Source: Beta vulgaris subsp. vulgaris (lineage: Eukaryota; Streptophyta; Magnoliopsida; Caryophyllales; Amaranthaceae). From it: a stretch of DNA of 64,000 bases. The stretch lies in assembly GCF_026745355.1 (NCBI RefSeq), contig NC_079203.1, positions 44,558,081 to 44,622,080 of the forward strand. The letters are read 5' to 3'. Below the pieces are notes generated by a model. That model searched no databases and was not told the origin of the DNA. It saw only the letters and a list, made by a program, of their open reading frames with translations. The translations under genes were made by a program, and so were the position numbers. Shown here one piece after another: positions 22,801-32,938 of the stretch. The first letter of the stretch is position 1, and each line of letters starts with the position of its first letter.

Positions 22801-23885
22801 AATAAATACTTCCTCCGTCCCAAAATATAGTTCCCATTTCCATTTTGGGTGTCCCAAAATATAGTTCACATTTCCATATTTAGTTCCACATTTTTTCGTA
22901 ATTTGTTTAGAAAAATCGTGTCCCATCATTTATTTGCTTCTTGAATTTTGTTTTTTCCTTTGTTTATTCAACCAAAATGTTACAATTGATGTTCTTTCAC
23001 CAATTATTCTCCACTCTCTCTCCTAAAATCATCTTTTCCCATACAACATTATTTAAATAAACAATTTTTTTTACTATCCCTCGTATATTCTACTTGCATA
23101 AATTACCGTGAAAAAAGGGAAATGGGAACTATATTTTGGGACGGAGGGAGTAGTTCCTTTTTTCATTTGAGTGTCTCAAAATATAGTTTTCATTTCCATA
23201 TTTAGTTTCATATTTTCCCATAATTTGTCTAGAAAAACCATGTCCCATCATTTATTTGCTTCTTGAATTTTGTATTTTCCTTTGTTTATTCAACCAAAAT
23301 ATTACAATTAATGCTTTTTCACCAATTATTCTCCATTCTCTCTCCTAAAATCATATTTTTCCATACAACATTTATTTAAATATACAAAAAAATTTACTAT
23401 CCCTATTAAATTCTACTTGCATAAATTGCCGTGTGAAAAGGAAAATAAATATTATATTTTACAACGGAAGGAGTATGTAAAACATTCCTAAATGCATGCA
23501 CTGTGCAAAAATTAAGTGAAATGTATGAGAGTATACTTGTTAGATGGATTGAAAATCTAAGGCCATATTCATTATTATTTCTTAGTCGTACTAATACTAA
23601 TTATATTAGCTAGAAACAACTTTGTTTGTTAAAATCCCAAAACGATATTTTTTTTTCCTCAAAACAAAAAATATAACGAACAAGGACTAAATTTTAGACA
23701 GAATTCTAATCGAGTTTTCAGGTGGGGTTAAATGTATGAAGTCTAAGAGAAGAGAGAGAAAGAAATTAATAAGTACCAGTTCTTCTGGGCTTGCCATCAT
23801 CATCAACCTCTTCTTCATAAGAAAATTGGTAAGTAGCAGTAAGTTTATTACCATGCTGAAACTCTTCATCTCTTGTGCCTCCCAT
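16819..23885 (-). CDS. Amino acid permease (AAP type), copy 1, seven exons
   Basis: Proton-coupled amino-acid importer of the AAAP family, expected in the plasma membrane with about 11 membrane helices. Exons on the minus strand: 23885-23777, 20003-19770, 18893-18800, 18695-18478, 18389-18250, 18029-17802 and 17244-16819. They join in phase into 482 residues, a normal AAP length, with GT-AG borders throughout. Seen in the protein: a hydrophilic N-terminus (MGGTRDEEFQHGN) with an acidic DDDGKPRRTG stretch before helix 1; helix 1 SAHIITAIIGSGVLSLAWA; GKRNYTYMEEVQANLG; the SNPYMIGFG segment; GDIAFAYGFSQVLVEIQ; YMMCGCLGYAAFGNDAPGN; and FFNDVIALLGALGFWPLAVY near the C-terminus (residues roughly 410-430). 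Start chosen because the same MGGTRDEEFQH start opens the paralogue at 46809. Intron 1 is 3.8 kb and contains three Stowaway-like MITEs. No disruption seen; substrate range cannot be told from sequence. Confidence 0.93.
20810..21066. repeat. Stowaway-like MITE in intron 1 of permease copy 1
   Basis: Ends CTCCCTCTGTTTTTTTTATC and GATAAAAAAAACAGAGGGAG are inverted and flanked by TA. The interior has AAAATATAGTCATGTGGGG, the core word shared with several other MITEs here. Confidence 0.8.
21070..22800. other. Intron 1 sequence of permease copy 1, no further feature
   Basis: AT-rich intronic DNA. No additional exon, repeat end or RNA gene was recognised. A long inverted word pair around CTCTACAAGATAGAG/ACTCTACCTTGTAGAG (about 22586 and 22750) hints at one more small palindromic element. 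Confidence 0.4.
22809..23150. repeat. Stowaway-like MITE, copy 2 of the long family
   Basis: Ends CTTCCTCCGTCCCAAAATAT and ATATTTTGGGACGGAGGGAG are inverted and flanked by TA. Close in sequence to 8777-9110. It abuts another copy at 23153. Confidence 0.85.
23153..23473. repeat. Stowaway-like MITE, copy 3, head-to-tail with copy 2
   Basis: Shares the interior of copies 1 and 2 (CTCAAAATATAGTTTTCATT, TTCACCAATTATTCTCC), but the left terminus is eroded. The right end AACGGAAGGAG is followed by TA. The TA at 23151-23152 is common to both neighbours. Confidence 0.75.
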
Positions 23886-24007
23886 ATTTTCTAGTTTGAA
23901 GGCAACTCCAAGAGAGTATAAAACCTACCCACCGCAAAGCTCAATTATTTCACAACTTGATCAACGACAACGAAAGAGTGTTTTTCGTCCTCTGTTCTAT
24001 TGCCAAA

Positions 24008-24022
24008 CACGTGCTATTTATA
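24008..24022 (-). promoter_or_regulatory. TATA box and G-box ahead of permease copy 1
   Basis: On the minus strand TATAAATAG (complement at 24014-24022) lies about 130 bases before the start codon and is directly followed by CACGTG (24008-24013), the plant G-box core. Position and spacing fit a core promoter; usage is inferred. Confidence 0.55.
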
Positions 24023-24198
24023 GGCCCCCTGTCATTTATGAACAGTTATTTTTTTTGCATATTTTGCCTAATTCAATCACTACTTACCGACCACATTATA
24101 TTATCACATCACATTAGGTAAAATATACTCCATTTTTTTCATTTCTCACATGAATTAAGATAGATGGAATATAAATATAATTCATGTTAAGGGAAAGA

Positions 24199-24449
24199 TG
24201 TTGGATTATGCTCCAATATTAGTTAGTGGGCTAACAAGTAGTGGTCTAGATAATGGTTTAGTTAGTGGGATAGCAAGTAGTGGGCTACATAGTGGACATG
24301 TTATTAGTAGTGCTTTGTATGCCTACTTAAAGGTTGTTCTGTTTATTCATTATGTGAGAATGAAAAATATATAAAAATGTAGTCTTTTTAATTCTCTCCA
24401 AATTTCTCTCTTTCCTCCTCTAAAAATTCTACAAAAGAATTGATTGTAA
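24199..24449 (+). mobile_element. Probable truncated Copia LTR
   Basis: Starts TGTTGGATTATGCTCCAATA, the TGTTGG opening common in plant Copia LTRs, and later has an ACTTAAAGGTTGTTCTG segment and a CT-rich stretch as in an R/U5 leader. A TTCAG-type MITE interrupts it and no second end or duplication was found. Confidence 0.4.
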
Positions 24450-24611
24450 GACATAAAACAGTTGAATTGAACTGAACTGAATTGAACTGAACTGAAATGA
24501 ATAGTGATATGAAAGTATTGTCAAGAGCTGAACTGAACTGAACTGATATGACCTGAATTGAACTGAATTGAATTGAATTGAAAATAAGTTGGGGAGAGAA
24601 CAAACCCATAG
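24450..24611. repeat. TTCAG-rich Tourist-like MITE, copy 2 (inverted)
   Basis: Runs of TGAACTGAACTGAATTGAAC with the right end GGGGAGAGAACAAACCC, the complement of the GGG(C/T)(C/T)TGTTCTC(T)CCCC start of copy 1. The left end is diverged. Confidence 0.6.
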
Positions 24612-24679
24612 AATGAAGAATATTGTTGTGAAAGAACATATTATTTATAAGATATGGCCCCAAAAATGGAAAACAAGTA

Positions 24680-24939
24680 CTCCTACCATTTCATCCGTTT
24701 TATAATAAGTGAAACATAGGGAATGGACACAAAATTTAATAAACATCAATTTCAAAAGCTAAAAAAGTCATAAAATACCCTTTTCATTATTAAGAGGAGG
24801 AGAGAAAAAAGCAGAACATACAAGTTGTGATCAGTACTCTTGTCGTTTTATCACTTATCTATTTCCATTTAAGATATGTTTCACTTATTTTGAAACGTTT
24901 TAAAATAATAAGTGTTTCACTTCTTATAAAAGGAGGAAG
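24680..24939. repeat. Stowaway-like MITE
   Basis: Flanked by TA. Left end CTCCTACCATTTCATCCG and right end CTTATAAAAGGAGGAAG are partly inverted. AATAAGTGAAACATAGG near the left is answered by AAGTGTTTCACTTC near the right. Confidence 0.6.
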
Positions 24940-25363
24940 TATAAGGTAATTGTTATACATATAAACACTAAAAAGCTAAATCTAATTTCGAGTGACAATT
25001 AAATGATTATTATTTACACTTATTGAGGCATAATTTGTCATGGATTCTTAACTTAACTTTTTTTTAGAAAATATTTTCATTACTCAATCTTAGCTTTTAG
25101 TAAAAGTAAAACTCTTTTTTTATTCTAGAACATATTCCGCCTCCGTTATATTCACTATGCCTACATGGCACAACTAATAATTATCCACCACGTGAAATTC
25201 GGAACTACCTTTTGGATTCGGGTGATGCACCGGATTGCATTGGACATTGATTGAGTGACCCTAAGAGTTGCCAACCCTCTTATTATTGAATTTTCATTGG
25301 TTAGGAATATATAATACATTAAAACATTATTTTTATGTCTCTTCTCTCCTTATTTATTACATA

Positions 25364-25621
25364 CTCCCTCCGTCCCATAATATAGTGCTTGTTTCTTTTT
25401 TACACGGTCTCCAAGACGTAACTTTGACCTTTAATATCTTCACTTTTGTATTAATAAAAAATATAAAAAGTTGATATTATGAAACTACGCATTGAGACGA
25501 ATCTAACAAGATCCCACATGAATATGTTTTTTTTTATATATAAATGAGAATATTCGGTCAAATATTTTAAAGTTTGACCCACCAAAAATGAAATAGGCAC
25601 TATATTATGGGACGGAGGGAG
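25364..25621. repeat. Stowaway-like MITE
   Basis: Near-perfect inverted ends CTCCCTCCGTCCCATAATAT and ATATTATGGGACGGAGGGAG with TA on both sides (25362-25363, 25622-25623). Confidence 0.9.
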
Positions 25622-25847
25622 TACATATCAATATTTTATTCTAATGTGTCTAAGAGGGTTGGCAACCCTAAGGGTTACTCAAACATTTTCCTGATACATT
25701 TTCCGGATTGCATTAGGAAAATTGTTTATGACCTTTGGGATTTGTATGTTGAGTTGAAATTACAACTATCATGTGTGGATCCAATTGGTTTATAGTTTTT
25801 TGAAGTCATATTATCGTTTGCTACATCTATTTTCGTAAAAGGAACTA

Positions 25848-26106
25848 CTTCCTTTGTTTCTAAATAAGTGCAACACTTCTTGTTTTCACGTTTGCCAATG
25901 CATTATTTTAACCGTTAATATCTTCAATTATCAATAAGTAAAAATTATAAAAAGTTGATATTAAAAAAATTCACATTCAGACGAATCTAACAAGATCCCA
26001 CATGACTATGTTTTTCCTAAAATGTAAATCACCAAAGCTAATTAAAGTTTAAACTGTGAATAGTAAACACTATGCAAATGTTGCACTTATTTTGAAACGG
26101 AGGAAG
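25848..26106. repeat. Stowaway-like MITE, AAATAAGTGCAACA subfamily
   Basis: Ends CTTCCTTTGTTTCTAAATAA and TTATTTTGAAACGGAGGAAG are inverted, TA-flanked. The interior GACGAATCTAACAAGATCCC also occurs at 25364-25621 and 32470-32736. Confidence 0.8.
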
Positions 26107-26109
26107 TAT

Positions 26110-27840
26110 AAGATAGTGTTGGATCAGCGAATTAATCTTTAATATGGTTGTTCACTTGTTTGAGATCATGACACATACATAGATTCGCTTGACAACATTT
26201 ATATATATAGATTTTGCACATGATTCACTGGCAATTTGTTAAGAATAATATTCTTTTAAGACACTAATGACTACATATTCTTTTGTTCTCTTGATTATAC
26301 TCGGTTGAGTTTGTAAAGACTAAAGACTAATCACCCAATTCTTTTGATGGCTCGTCCTATGTGTCACGCGCCGCGATAGTGTGATGTGTTCACACTATCG
26401 TTTTGAGGATTATTTGTCATATATTACCTTTGATCTTTATTAGTTTACTTGTATTTTTTTGGAAATTTTCACTTACTTACGTCCTCTTAGATAAGTAATT
26501 CTCATTTTGTCGGAAGTGGAAGTCGAAAGTGGAAGTTCTTAAGAAATTTCACTTCTCATGAATTTGTCAACCAAACAGCATCATAAAATTCCAATTCCTA
26601 GGAATTCTAACTTCTCATATTAAACAATGTCAATCAAACAAGCACTATCTCTGGTCTTTATTAGCTTCCCCGCATTTTTTTTGGGATGTTCCTTATCAGT
26701 TTACCCATTTCTTTTGTTTCTATTTTTGGATTTGGACCACTAACTTTTCATCACACATACATTCAACTTTAATATAAAATAATAGTTTCTCTTTTTTTCT
26801 ATATCCCACAATATTGTTTCTCCTAGAACTTTGTGCAAAAAAATTGGGTAAACTAATAAAGATCGGAGGGAGTAAAAACTTTTTTTTTTGCTTGCCCTAC
26901 TTTATTTATAAATTTATTTACCGTGTTATTTAAGGATTTCTTACCTTTCAAATTTTACTTAGGGGTTTCAAGTTATATCTTATATTAGTTTGAGATTACT
27001 TGCTCTAATGTTTTATATGCAAATTACTTATTATCACATTATTTAGGGGTTACTTACCCTTATCATTTGTGGATCACTCAATACATGCATTATGAAGAAT
27101 TCACCTAACACACTATTTAGGGGGTACTTATATATATATATTATTAGGATAACTAATTAATCATCACATTATCAAGCGGTTTACTAATTAAATAGTAAAT
27201 CATGAAATTATAAGGGGGTTTTCATCATATTATTCTTATTAGTATTTTATTGTATATGTGTCACACCATTAATTGATAAAGTGTGCGAGCTAAGAAATTG
27301 TAATCTTTCTAATTTCTATATGACATTCATGTTTGAAAAGAGTGTTCATATTGTTCTTATATATAGTACTTCTTACCGACGCGGCAATTTGTCCTTTTCA
27401 AGACGCATTTGCCTAATTGCCTTCCAAGAAGAATATGTGTTTCTACCTAAAAGTTATAGAAAGAATATGTGATTCTGAGAGATAATAGTTGTTAAGCATA
27501 TAACAACTCTAAGCTAAAATAGTATTAATGATAAACCATGAATTCATCTCTAAGTCTAATCCACTTGTATATTTTTCACACCCCATTAAAAGAAACTTTG
27601 ACTTGTCCAAGAGCAACAAAAAGTTTAGATGCTGAGTAGAGTAGTGAAAGAAGGCCCAATATTATCACATTCTTCAACATACCACCCTTAGATTCGTTTG
27701 TCTCCATATATTCTTCAGAAGTCAATTATAACTTATATTTATAGTCCATCTGTTTTTAAGAAAAAATTGAAATACTTGTCAATCAATTTTATGGTGTACT
27801 AGGTATTATAATTTTGACCATTGATATATTAGTATAAGGA
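26110..27840. other. Intergenic, no gene seen
   Basis: AT-rich. It holds one strong hairpin at 26374-26400 and a loose, irregular recurrence of TTAGGGG(T)TTACTTA-like words between 26930 and 27190, too diverged to call a tandem repeat. Confidence 0.4.
26374..26400. repeat. Perfect 11-bp inverted repeat (hairpin)
   Basis: CGATAGTGTGA, five-base loop, TCACACTATCG. It stands alone in AT-rich sequence, preceded by GTCACGCGCCG. Purpose unknown. Confidence 0.8.
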
Positions 27841-27842
27841 GT

Positions 27843-28361
27843 TGATACTGTTCCGGTACAGAATAAATATTAGGGTGTGAACCAGTATGTCCTTGGTAAG
27901 TAAGCCGGTTCGATTTCCTGCAAAAGAGAACACGTAAACTAGTCTCGAGGGTTGATCCGAGGAACGCCCCTTCGATGCCTAAGTCAGTAATGGGTAAACC
28001 GGTAACTCTCAGTTAGAGTATGATTGTGATATCTCCACGTACCTTATGACTAAGATCAATGGGGTATTTATAGGAGCCGGCAAGAGTCCTTGTTCAGGTA
28101 GGACTCTGCTCCTATTGGTTGGACACAGGAATATTCCTTTAAGATATACTTTTATCCTCTATTGAAGTTTTATCCTTAGGCCCGTAGGCACATGTAGATA
28201 GAAACTGGATCAAGCCTAGGCCCATGGGTAATGGCCAGTGAGGGATACCGTCTGGGTATCTTAGTGAAATAACAGGTATGACGAAGTCAACGGTTCTGTA
28301 CTAAGCATGTCGACCATGGCGATACTTATCGGTCTAGGCAGACCGGTATGGAACTTAATCA
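27843..28361 (-). mobile_element. LTR with adjoining polypurine tract
   Basis: On the minus strand a purine-rich TATGGGGGC is followed directly by TGATTAAGTTCC, and the unit ends GGAACAGTATCA about 519 bases later, so TGAT/ATCA tips are inverted. A TATAAATACCCC box (complement at 28064-28075) sits inside. The arrangement fits a 3' LTR preceded by a polypurine tract, but no 5-bp duplication was found, so the remainder of the element appears lost. Confidence 0.55.
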
Positions 28362-28399
28362 GCCCCCATACAGATACATACCTTAAAAATATATTTAAA

Positions 28400-29860
28400 A
28401 TGATCTAACAGGATTCTTTGTGGTAATATTTTATACATATTAATTAGTTTGGGAGATAATGTGAAATCTAATGAAGTATATGAGAACTAATGTTTAAGCT
28501 ATCTTTATTATATAAGTGAAGGAGGGAGGAAGATGGTGTTCCCTACAAAAAGTCTGATGTACCCTTAATGAATTTAAATGGCCGTATATATTACGTAATT
28601 TTTTCCTCTTCCTACTTCCCACATATATTGAACAAGTTAACAATGAAATCAAATATGAAATTTGAATTAAATATTAAAGTAAGGAGAATGATTTGCTCTT
28701 CTTACATATGTGTGCAAAACTCTTATAAAAAGTTAAATTAACAATATAACTTGATTGACACAATCAGAAGAAAAAATAAAAACTTGAATTTCATATTGGG
28801 TTTACTTAGGGTTTTTTTAGGGTAATTGGATTTACTTAGGGTTTTTAAGGGTTAATTAGGTTTAATGACTAACTGAGTTAACCGCCGTTAGTCATTAAGG
28901 GCATTCTGATGTGTTTTTTTTTTTTAGAAAGTCAGGGGTATATGGTGAATTTTGAAAAAAGTTGGGGCATCTGGTGAATAAAAAAAATTCAGTTGTATTT
29001 GGTGAAAAAATCGTATTTTTAAAGCTTAAATGTTATTTATTATTCGGTAATCTCTATTATATAAATTAAAATTTTCTACTTTATTAATATTTAATGATTG
29101 AACCTGATACACAAATTCTTCCACTTTATTTGAACACAAGCTTTCTTCTGCTTTATATTTTCTTCTCTCAATACTGTGTTTGAATAACAATGAACAAATA
29201 ACTAAAAAAATCAATGAAACCTTGATTTAAGAAAAACATATTTAAAAACTTAAAAATAAATATTTATTAGAATTATAACACTGATAAATAACTAATTGAG
29301 AAAAAATAAGTTAATTTACTCACATGTATAGCATGCAAAAATTTCTAATCTCTATTATATAAGGGAAGAAGTATTTTTCACATGACACAAGTAAATGGCC
29401 CTCAAATTCAATCAGTAGTACTCCTTGTGACATTTGCGTCATCTGTTGGAAAGAAACCTTACATGGTGCAACATCTTATGGAAAATATACATACGCATCT
29501 ACAATTTAAGATCCCTTCTTACGACATTTTTAACATCTTCCCCAATATATGCTCTTTTATAAAAAGTTTACTCGAATGCGTATCAGTATATTAGTAATTT
29601 TTGAGATGGAATCTAGATCTGGAAAATCAATTGCTTTGATTCTATTTAGTTAGGATAAAATTATATTCAATTAATGGAGCATTCTCTTTACCTAAATTTA
29701 TCTTATTTGAACTAAATTAAACTTATTAATATTCATTTTATAAGGATATAAAACTATTCTCTATTTTTTTATATAGTCGTCTATTATTTCATGCATCCCC
29801 TTATTTGGATTTTTTCACATACTTGTGAGTTGTGATACACAAGAAAATATATATATCCAC
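28400..29860. other. Intergenic, no gene seen
   Basis: AT-rich. Around 28795-28860 TTTACTTAGGGTTTTT recurs twice, and 28930-29010 has GGGGTATATGGTGAATTTTG-type words like a Mutator-like end, but no partner end was located. Confidence 0.35.
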
Positions 29861-29863
29861 TAC

Positions 29864-30867
29864 TAGGGGTGCTAAAGAGCCGAGTCGAACTGAGACCGAA
29901 CATGTTCAAGCTCGGCTCAAAACGGTGGAAGTCAAGCTCAGCTGAGCTCGAAGCTCAACGAGCCTCAAATATTTGGGCTCGGCTCAAGCTCGAGAGGACA
30001 AAGTCCAAGCTCATCGTGAAACTTAGTTTGAAAAAGTTGGGCTTAGACCCAAACATTTAGGCCTAATTAAGTCAATAAGTAAAGCTATACTTAGGTGGTA
30101 GGCTCAACGGTATAAGCCAAGTATGCCCAAAAAAAGTAGGTGAACTTGTTCACTCATCCATCATATGCTTTTATAACTTGGTTTCCCTCTTAACATTGCT
30201 AAGGTTTTAATGGGGGAATTTCACGGTTTGTTAAAGGAAAACAAACTCATTATTCTCATGCTTTTATAACTTGGTTTCGCTCTTAACATTGCTAAGATTT
30301 CAACGTGGGACTCCATGTTTTGTTTAAAGAAAAAACTCCTACAGTCTACATATGCTTCTATAACTTGATTTCCTTGTTTTATTAAAACAAAATTCCAACT
30401 TTCTAGCAATAAGACTCTAAGTGCATTTAAATAATCAATTATCAAATATTTTAATTATTGAATAATCAAATATTCAAATATATACTTCATTCCTTTTGTG
30501 AAGAAAATAGAGTATAAATTTTGTTTCCCACCAAGGAGGTACCAAATCAAACTCTAAGTTGAGATAAGGAGTAGTACCTATTTGTAAAGAAAATAAAGTC
30601 GGCGCTTGTTTTCTTAACCAATGTGGGACTTTAGTGCCTAGTGGAGTAGAGATCCAAGTTGGATTAGTACAAATTAAAATATAAAAATATTAACCTAAAT
30701 TTTATGGAATGTGTTTGCGAACTTTCGAGTCGAACTCTGTTAGGTTTAGGCTCGGCTCGTTAAAGTCTCGAGCCGATCCCGAACTCGAATCAAACCCCTT
30801 CGATTCGAGATTTGACCGAGTCGAATCCAAATAGTTTGCGAGTCGTCATGGTTCGTTAGCACTCCTA
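29864..30867. mobile_element. hAT-like non-autonomous element, ~1.0 kb
   Basis: The ends TAGGGGTGCTAA and TTAGCACTCCTA are inverted, with AGTCGAACT/GGCTCGGCTC motifs near both ends. The middle contains about 2.5 direct copies of a unit of roughly 90 bases (TTTTATAACTTGGTTTCC at 30170, 30260 and, diverged, 30358). No transposase frame and no matching 8-bp duplication. Confidence 0.6.
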
Positions 30868-31024
30868 TAGCCATTCTATTGTTTCATGCATCCCCTTATT
30901 TGGATTGTATGCATCCACTATATAGAGGGCTAGTACTTTTTTGGATTGTTTCGCATACTTGCAACATATAAAAAACAATATAGTCATATATGCAATTAGA
31001 TCCTCAATGTAGTTTATGCATTCT

Positions 31025-31417
31025 TCAAGCTGAAACTTAGGGGCTACTAGGAGGCATTAGAGGAGCTATTTCTCTTAGTATTTCTCATCTTTGCATAGAA
31101 GGAGATAATCTTATAGTCATTAAAGCTATCAATTCTACTTGGCACATTCCCTGGGATATTGAATATATTAATTCTGATGCAGGGGTGGAGCTGTCTAAAC
31201 TGGTTAGTTGGAGAGCGTCTTATTGTTTTAGCGAGACAAATAGAGTTGCGAATTGCATGACGCACAAAGGGCATGATTACTCTTCTCTCTTGTACTGGTT
31301 TCCCCTATAGTGTTGATTTTTCCCTTATCATCCGCAATGATGTTTTAGCCTGACCTCTTGACTAGGATTGGTTCAGTCTAAATTTTTTTTCCTAATCAAA
31401 ATAAAAATAAAAATAAA
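31025..31417 (+). pseudogene. Short LINE insertion, RNase H remnant, with 12-bp duplication
   Basis: TTTATGCATTCT stands at 31013-31024 and again at 31418-31429, a perfect target duplication. The unit ends in an A-rich tail (AATAAAAATAAAAATAA). The frame from about 31041 encodes part of an RNase H-like domain (LCIEGDNLIVIKAINSTW, IPWDIEYINSDAG, NRVANCMTHKG) matching the family at 61160. It is 5'-truncated and interrupted by stops. The structure is that of target-primed reverse transcription. Confidence 0.85.
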
Positions 31418-31429
31418 TTTATGCATTCT

Positions 31430-32460
31430 ATTGTGGCCTAGCTTGAGCCTTAGCTTCAGCAGACGAGTTGGGCTATGAATTCTTTGTGGAACAATTGGAA
31501 CAACGACTTCGCTGAAAAGTCATGGCGTGAATAAACTACGTACACACATATATACTCTTGGCATAAATGGCCTCTAGGGATACACGACAACTGTTTCTCC
31601 GATACAGTACTAAAGAACAATTTGATAGCACCAAGAATAATGTCCAGAAGATTAGAGGATCTAGTAATAGTGTTTAATATTTTAAGAGGAGAATTTTTTG
31701 TCTCCAATGAAGAAGATTGTCCAGGCTCTTATATAGAATGACTAAGTTTTTTCTTATATATCGAGAATTTTTTGAAGATTCTTTCTAATTGTGAATAGTG
31801 TCAATATTTTGAGTGAGAAAGATAAAAAAAAAAAAAAAAAAGTGCACAGAAAGTAGGAAAAAACTAGTAGGGTCAAATTTAATAATATAGCCCCTTATCA
31901 CAAAAAAAAAAAATCTACGAAGATATGGTCTCATGCTTCGAAGCATCCCGGCAGTACTTAGAAGCAAGTTAGAACTTATATTGACCTTCAAATTTAAATT
32001 TTCGTATTTCTCTTTGCATGTGGTCCTTATAAGTTATAAGCAGTACACCATTGCTTTTGAGGTTCGCTATTATAAAAAGCACGAATGACCAACTCAAAAT
32101 CTTCAAAGTTGATGTTTGGACATTTTATAGAATGTATTACTATTAAAAGCGAGTTTGTAATAAATGATAAGCTTGTTAACCCAAGTAGTATATATTCACC
32201 AATAATTTTGCTTTGTTATCATATTGGTTGGTTCAGATCTCGTGAAAGAATAGTAGATGGCCCTACAAATCATAATTATTGTTCTTTAGATCAACTACAA
32301 AAACATCTTCGTAATGGCTTTAAGCATAAAAATCTCATCTAGGAAAGCTAAGGTTGTTACTTAATTAGGCCTTAGGGACTAGGGTATCAATGTGATCAAC
32401 TAGTTTATAGCGACAATTATGAGTTTTTATTCAAACCCGACTATTCCAATAAGATAACAT
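31430..32460. other. Intergenic, no gene supported
   Basis: Two open frames of about 85 codons occur (31456-31707 minus, 32085-32342 plus), neither with a recognisable motif, an initiation context or a neighbour. Left uncalled. Confidence 0.35.
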
Positions 32461-32469
32461 TTTTATATA

Positions 32470-32736
32470 CTTTCTCTGTTTAAAAATAGTTGCATCATTT
32501 CATGTTTTCACGTTTGTTAATGCATTATTTCAAACATTAATAGTTCTGATTATCAATAAGTGAAAATTATAAAAAGTTGATATTAAAATAATATAATATA
32601 CATTGAGACGAATCTAACAAGATCTCATATGACTATGATTTTCCTAAAATATAAATTACCAAAGACGATCAAAGTACAAGATATATAGTAAACACTATAC
32701 AAATTTAAATAATGCAACTATTTTCAAACGAAAGAA
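32470..32736. repeat. Stowaway-like MITE, AAATAAGTGCAACA subfamily
   Basis: Left end CTTTCTCTGTTTAAAAATAG and right end CTATTTTCAAACGAAAG are inverted. The core has GACGAATCTAACAAGATCTC. TA precedes it; the right flank is eroded. A 23-bp direct repeat (AACTGATAAGTTGGATCCCA, plus CTA) follows at about 32736 and 32784. Confidence 0.7.
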
Positions 32737-32938
32737 CTGATAAGTTGGATCCCACTAGAAATAGAGCATTAAAAAACTATTAGAACTGATAAGTTGGATC
32801 CCACTATATATTTATTTCTATTAGTAGTGCGTTGTTGACCCACTGGGTAAATAAAGTTTTTTCCGTAGTGTATACTGTATACACGAACTCTGCCCAGTGC
32901 AAACCTGGGCTATTATTAGATCGCAATATGGATGATCA

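Noticed and set aside
28795..28860. Telomere-like TTTAGGG words
   Set aside because: Only two loose copies of TTTACTTAGGGTTTTT; not a TTTAGGG array.
32085..32342. 85-codon frame between LINE fragments
   Set aside because: No motif; likely chance in AT-rich sequence.
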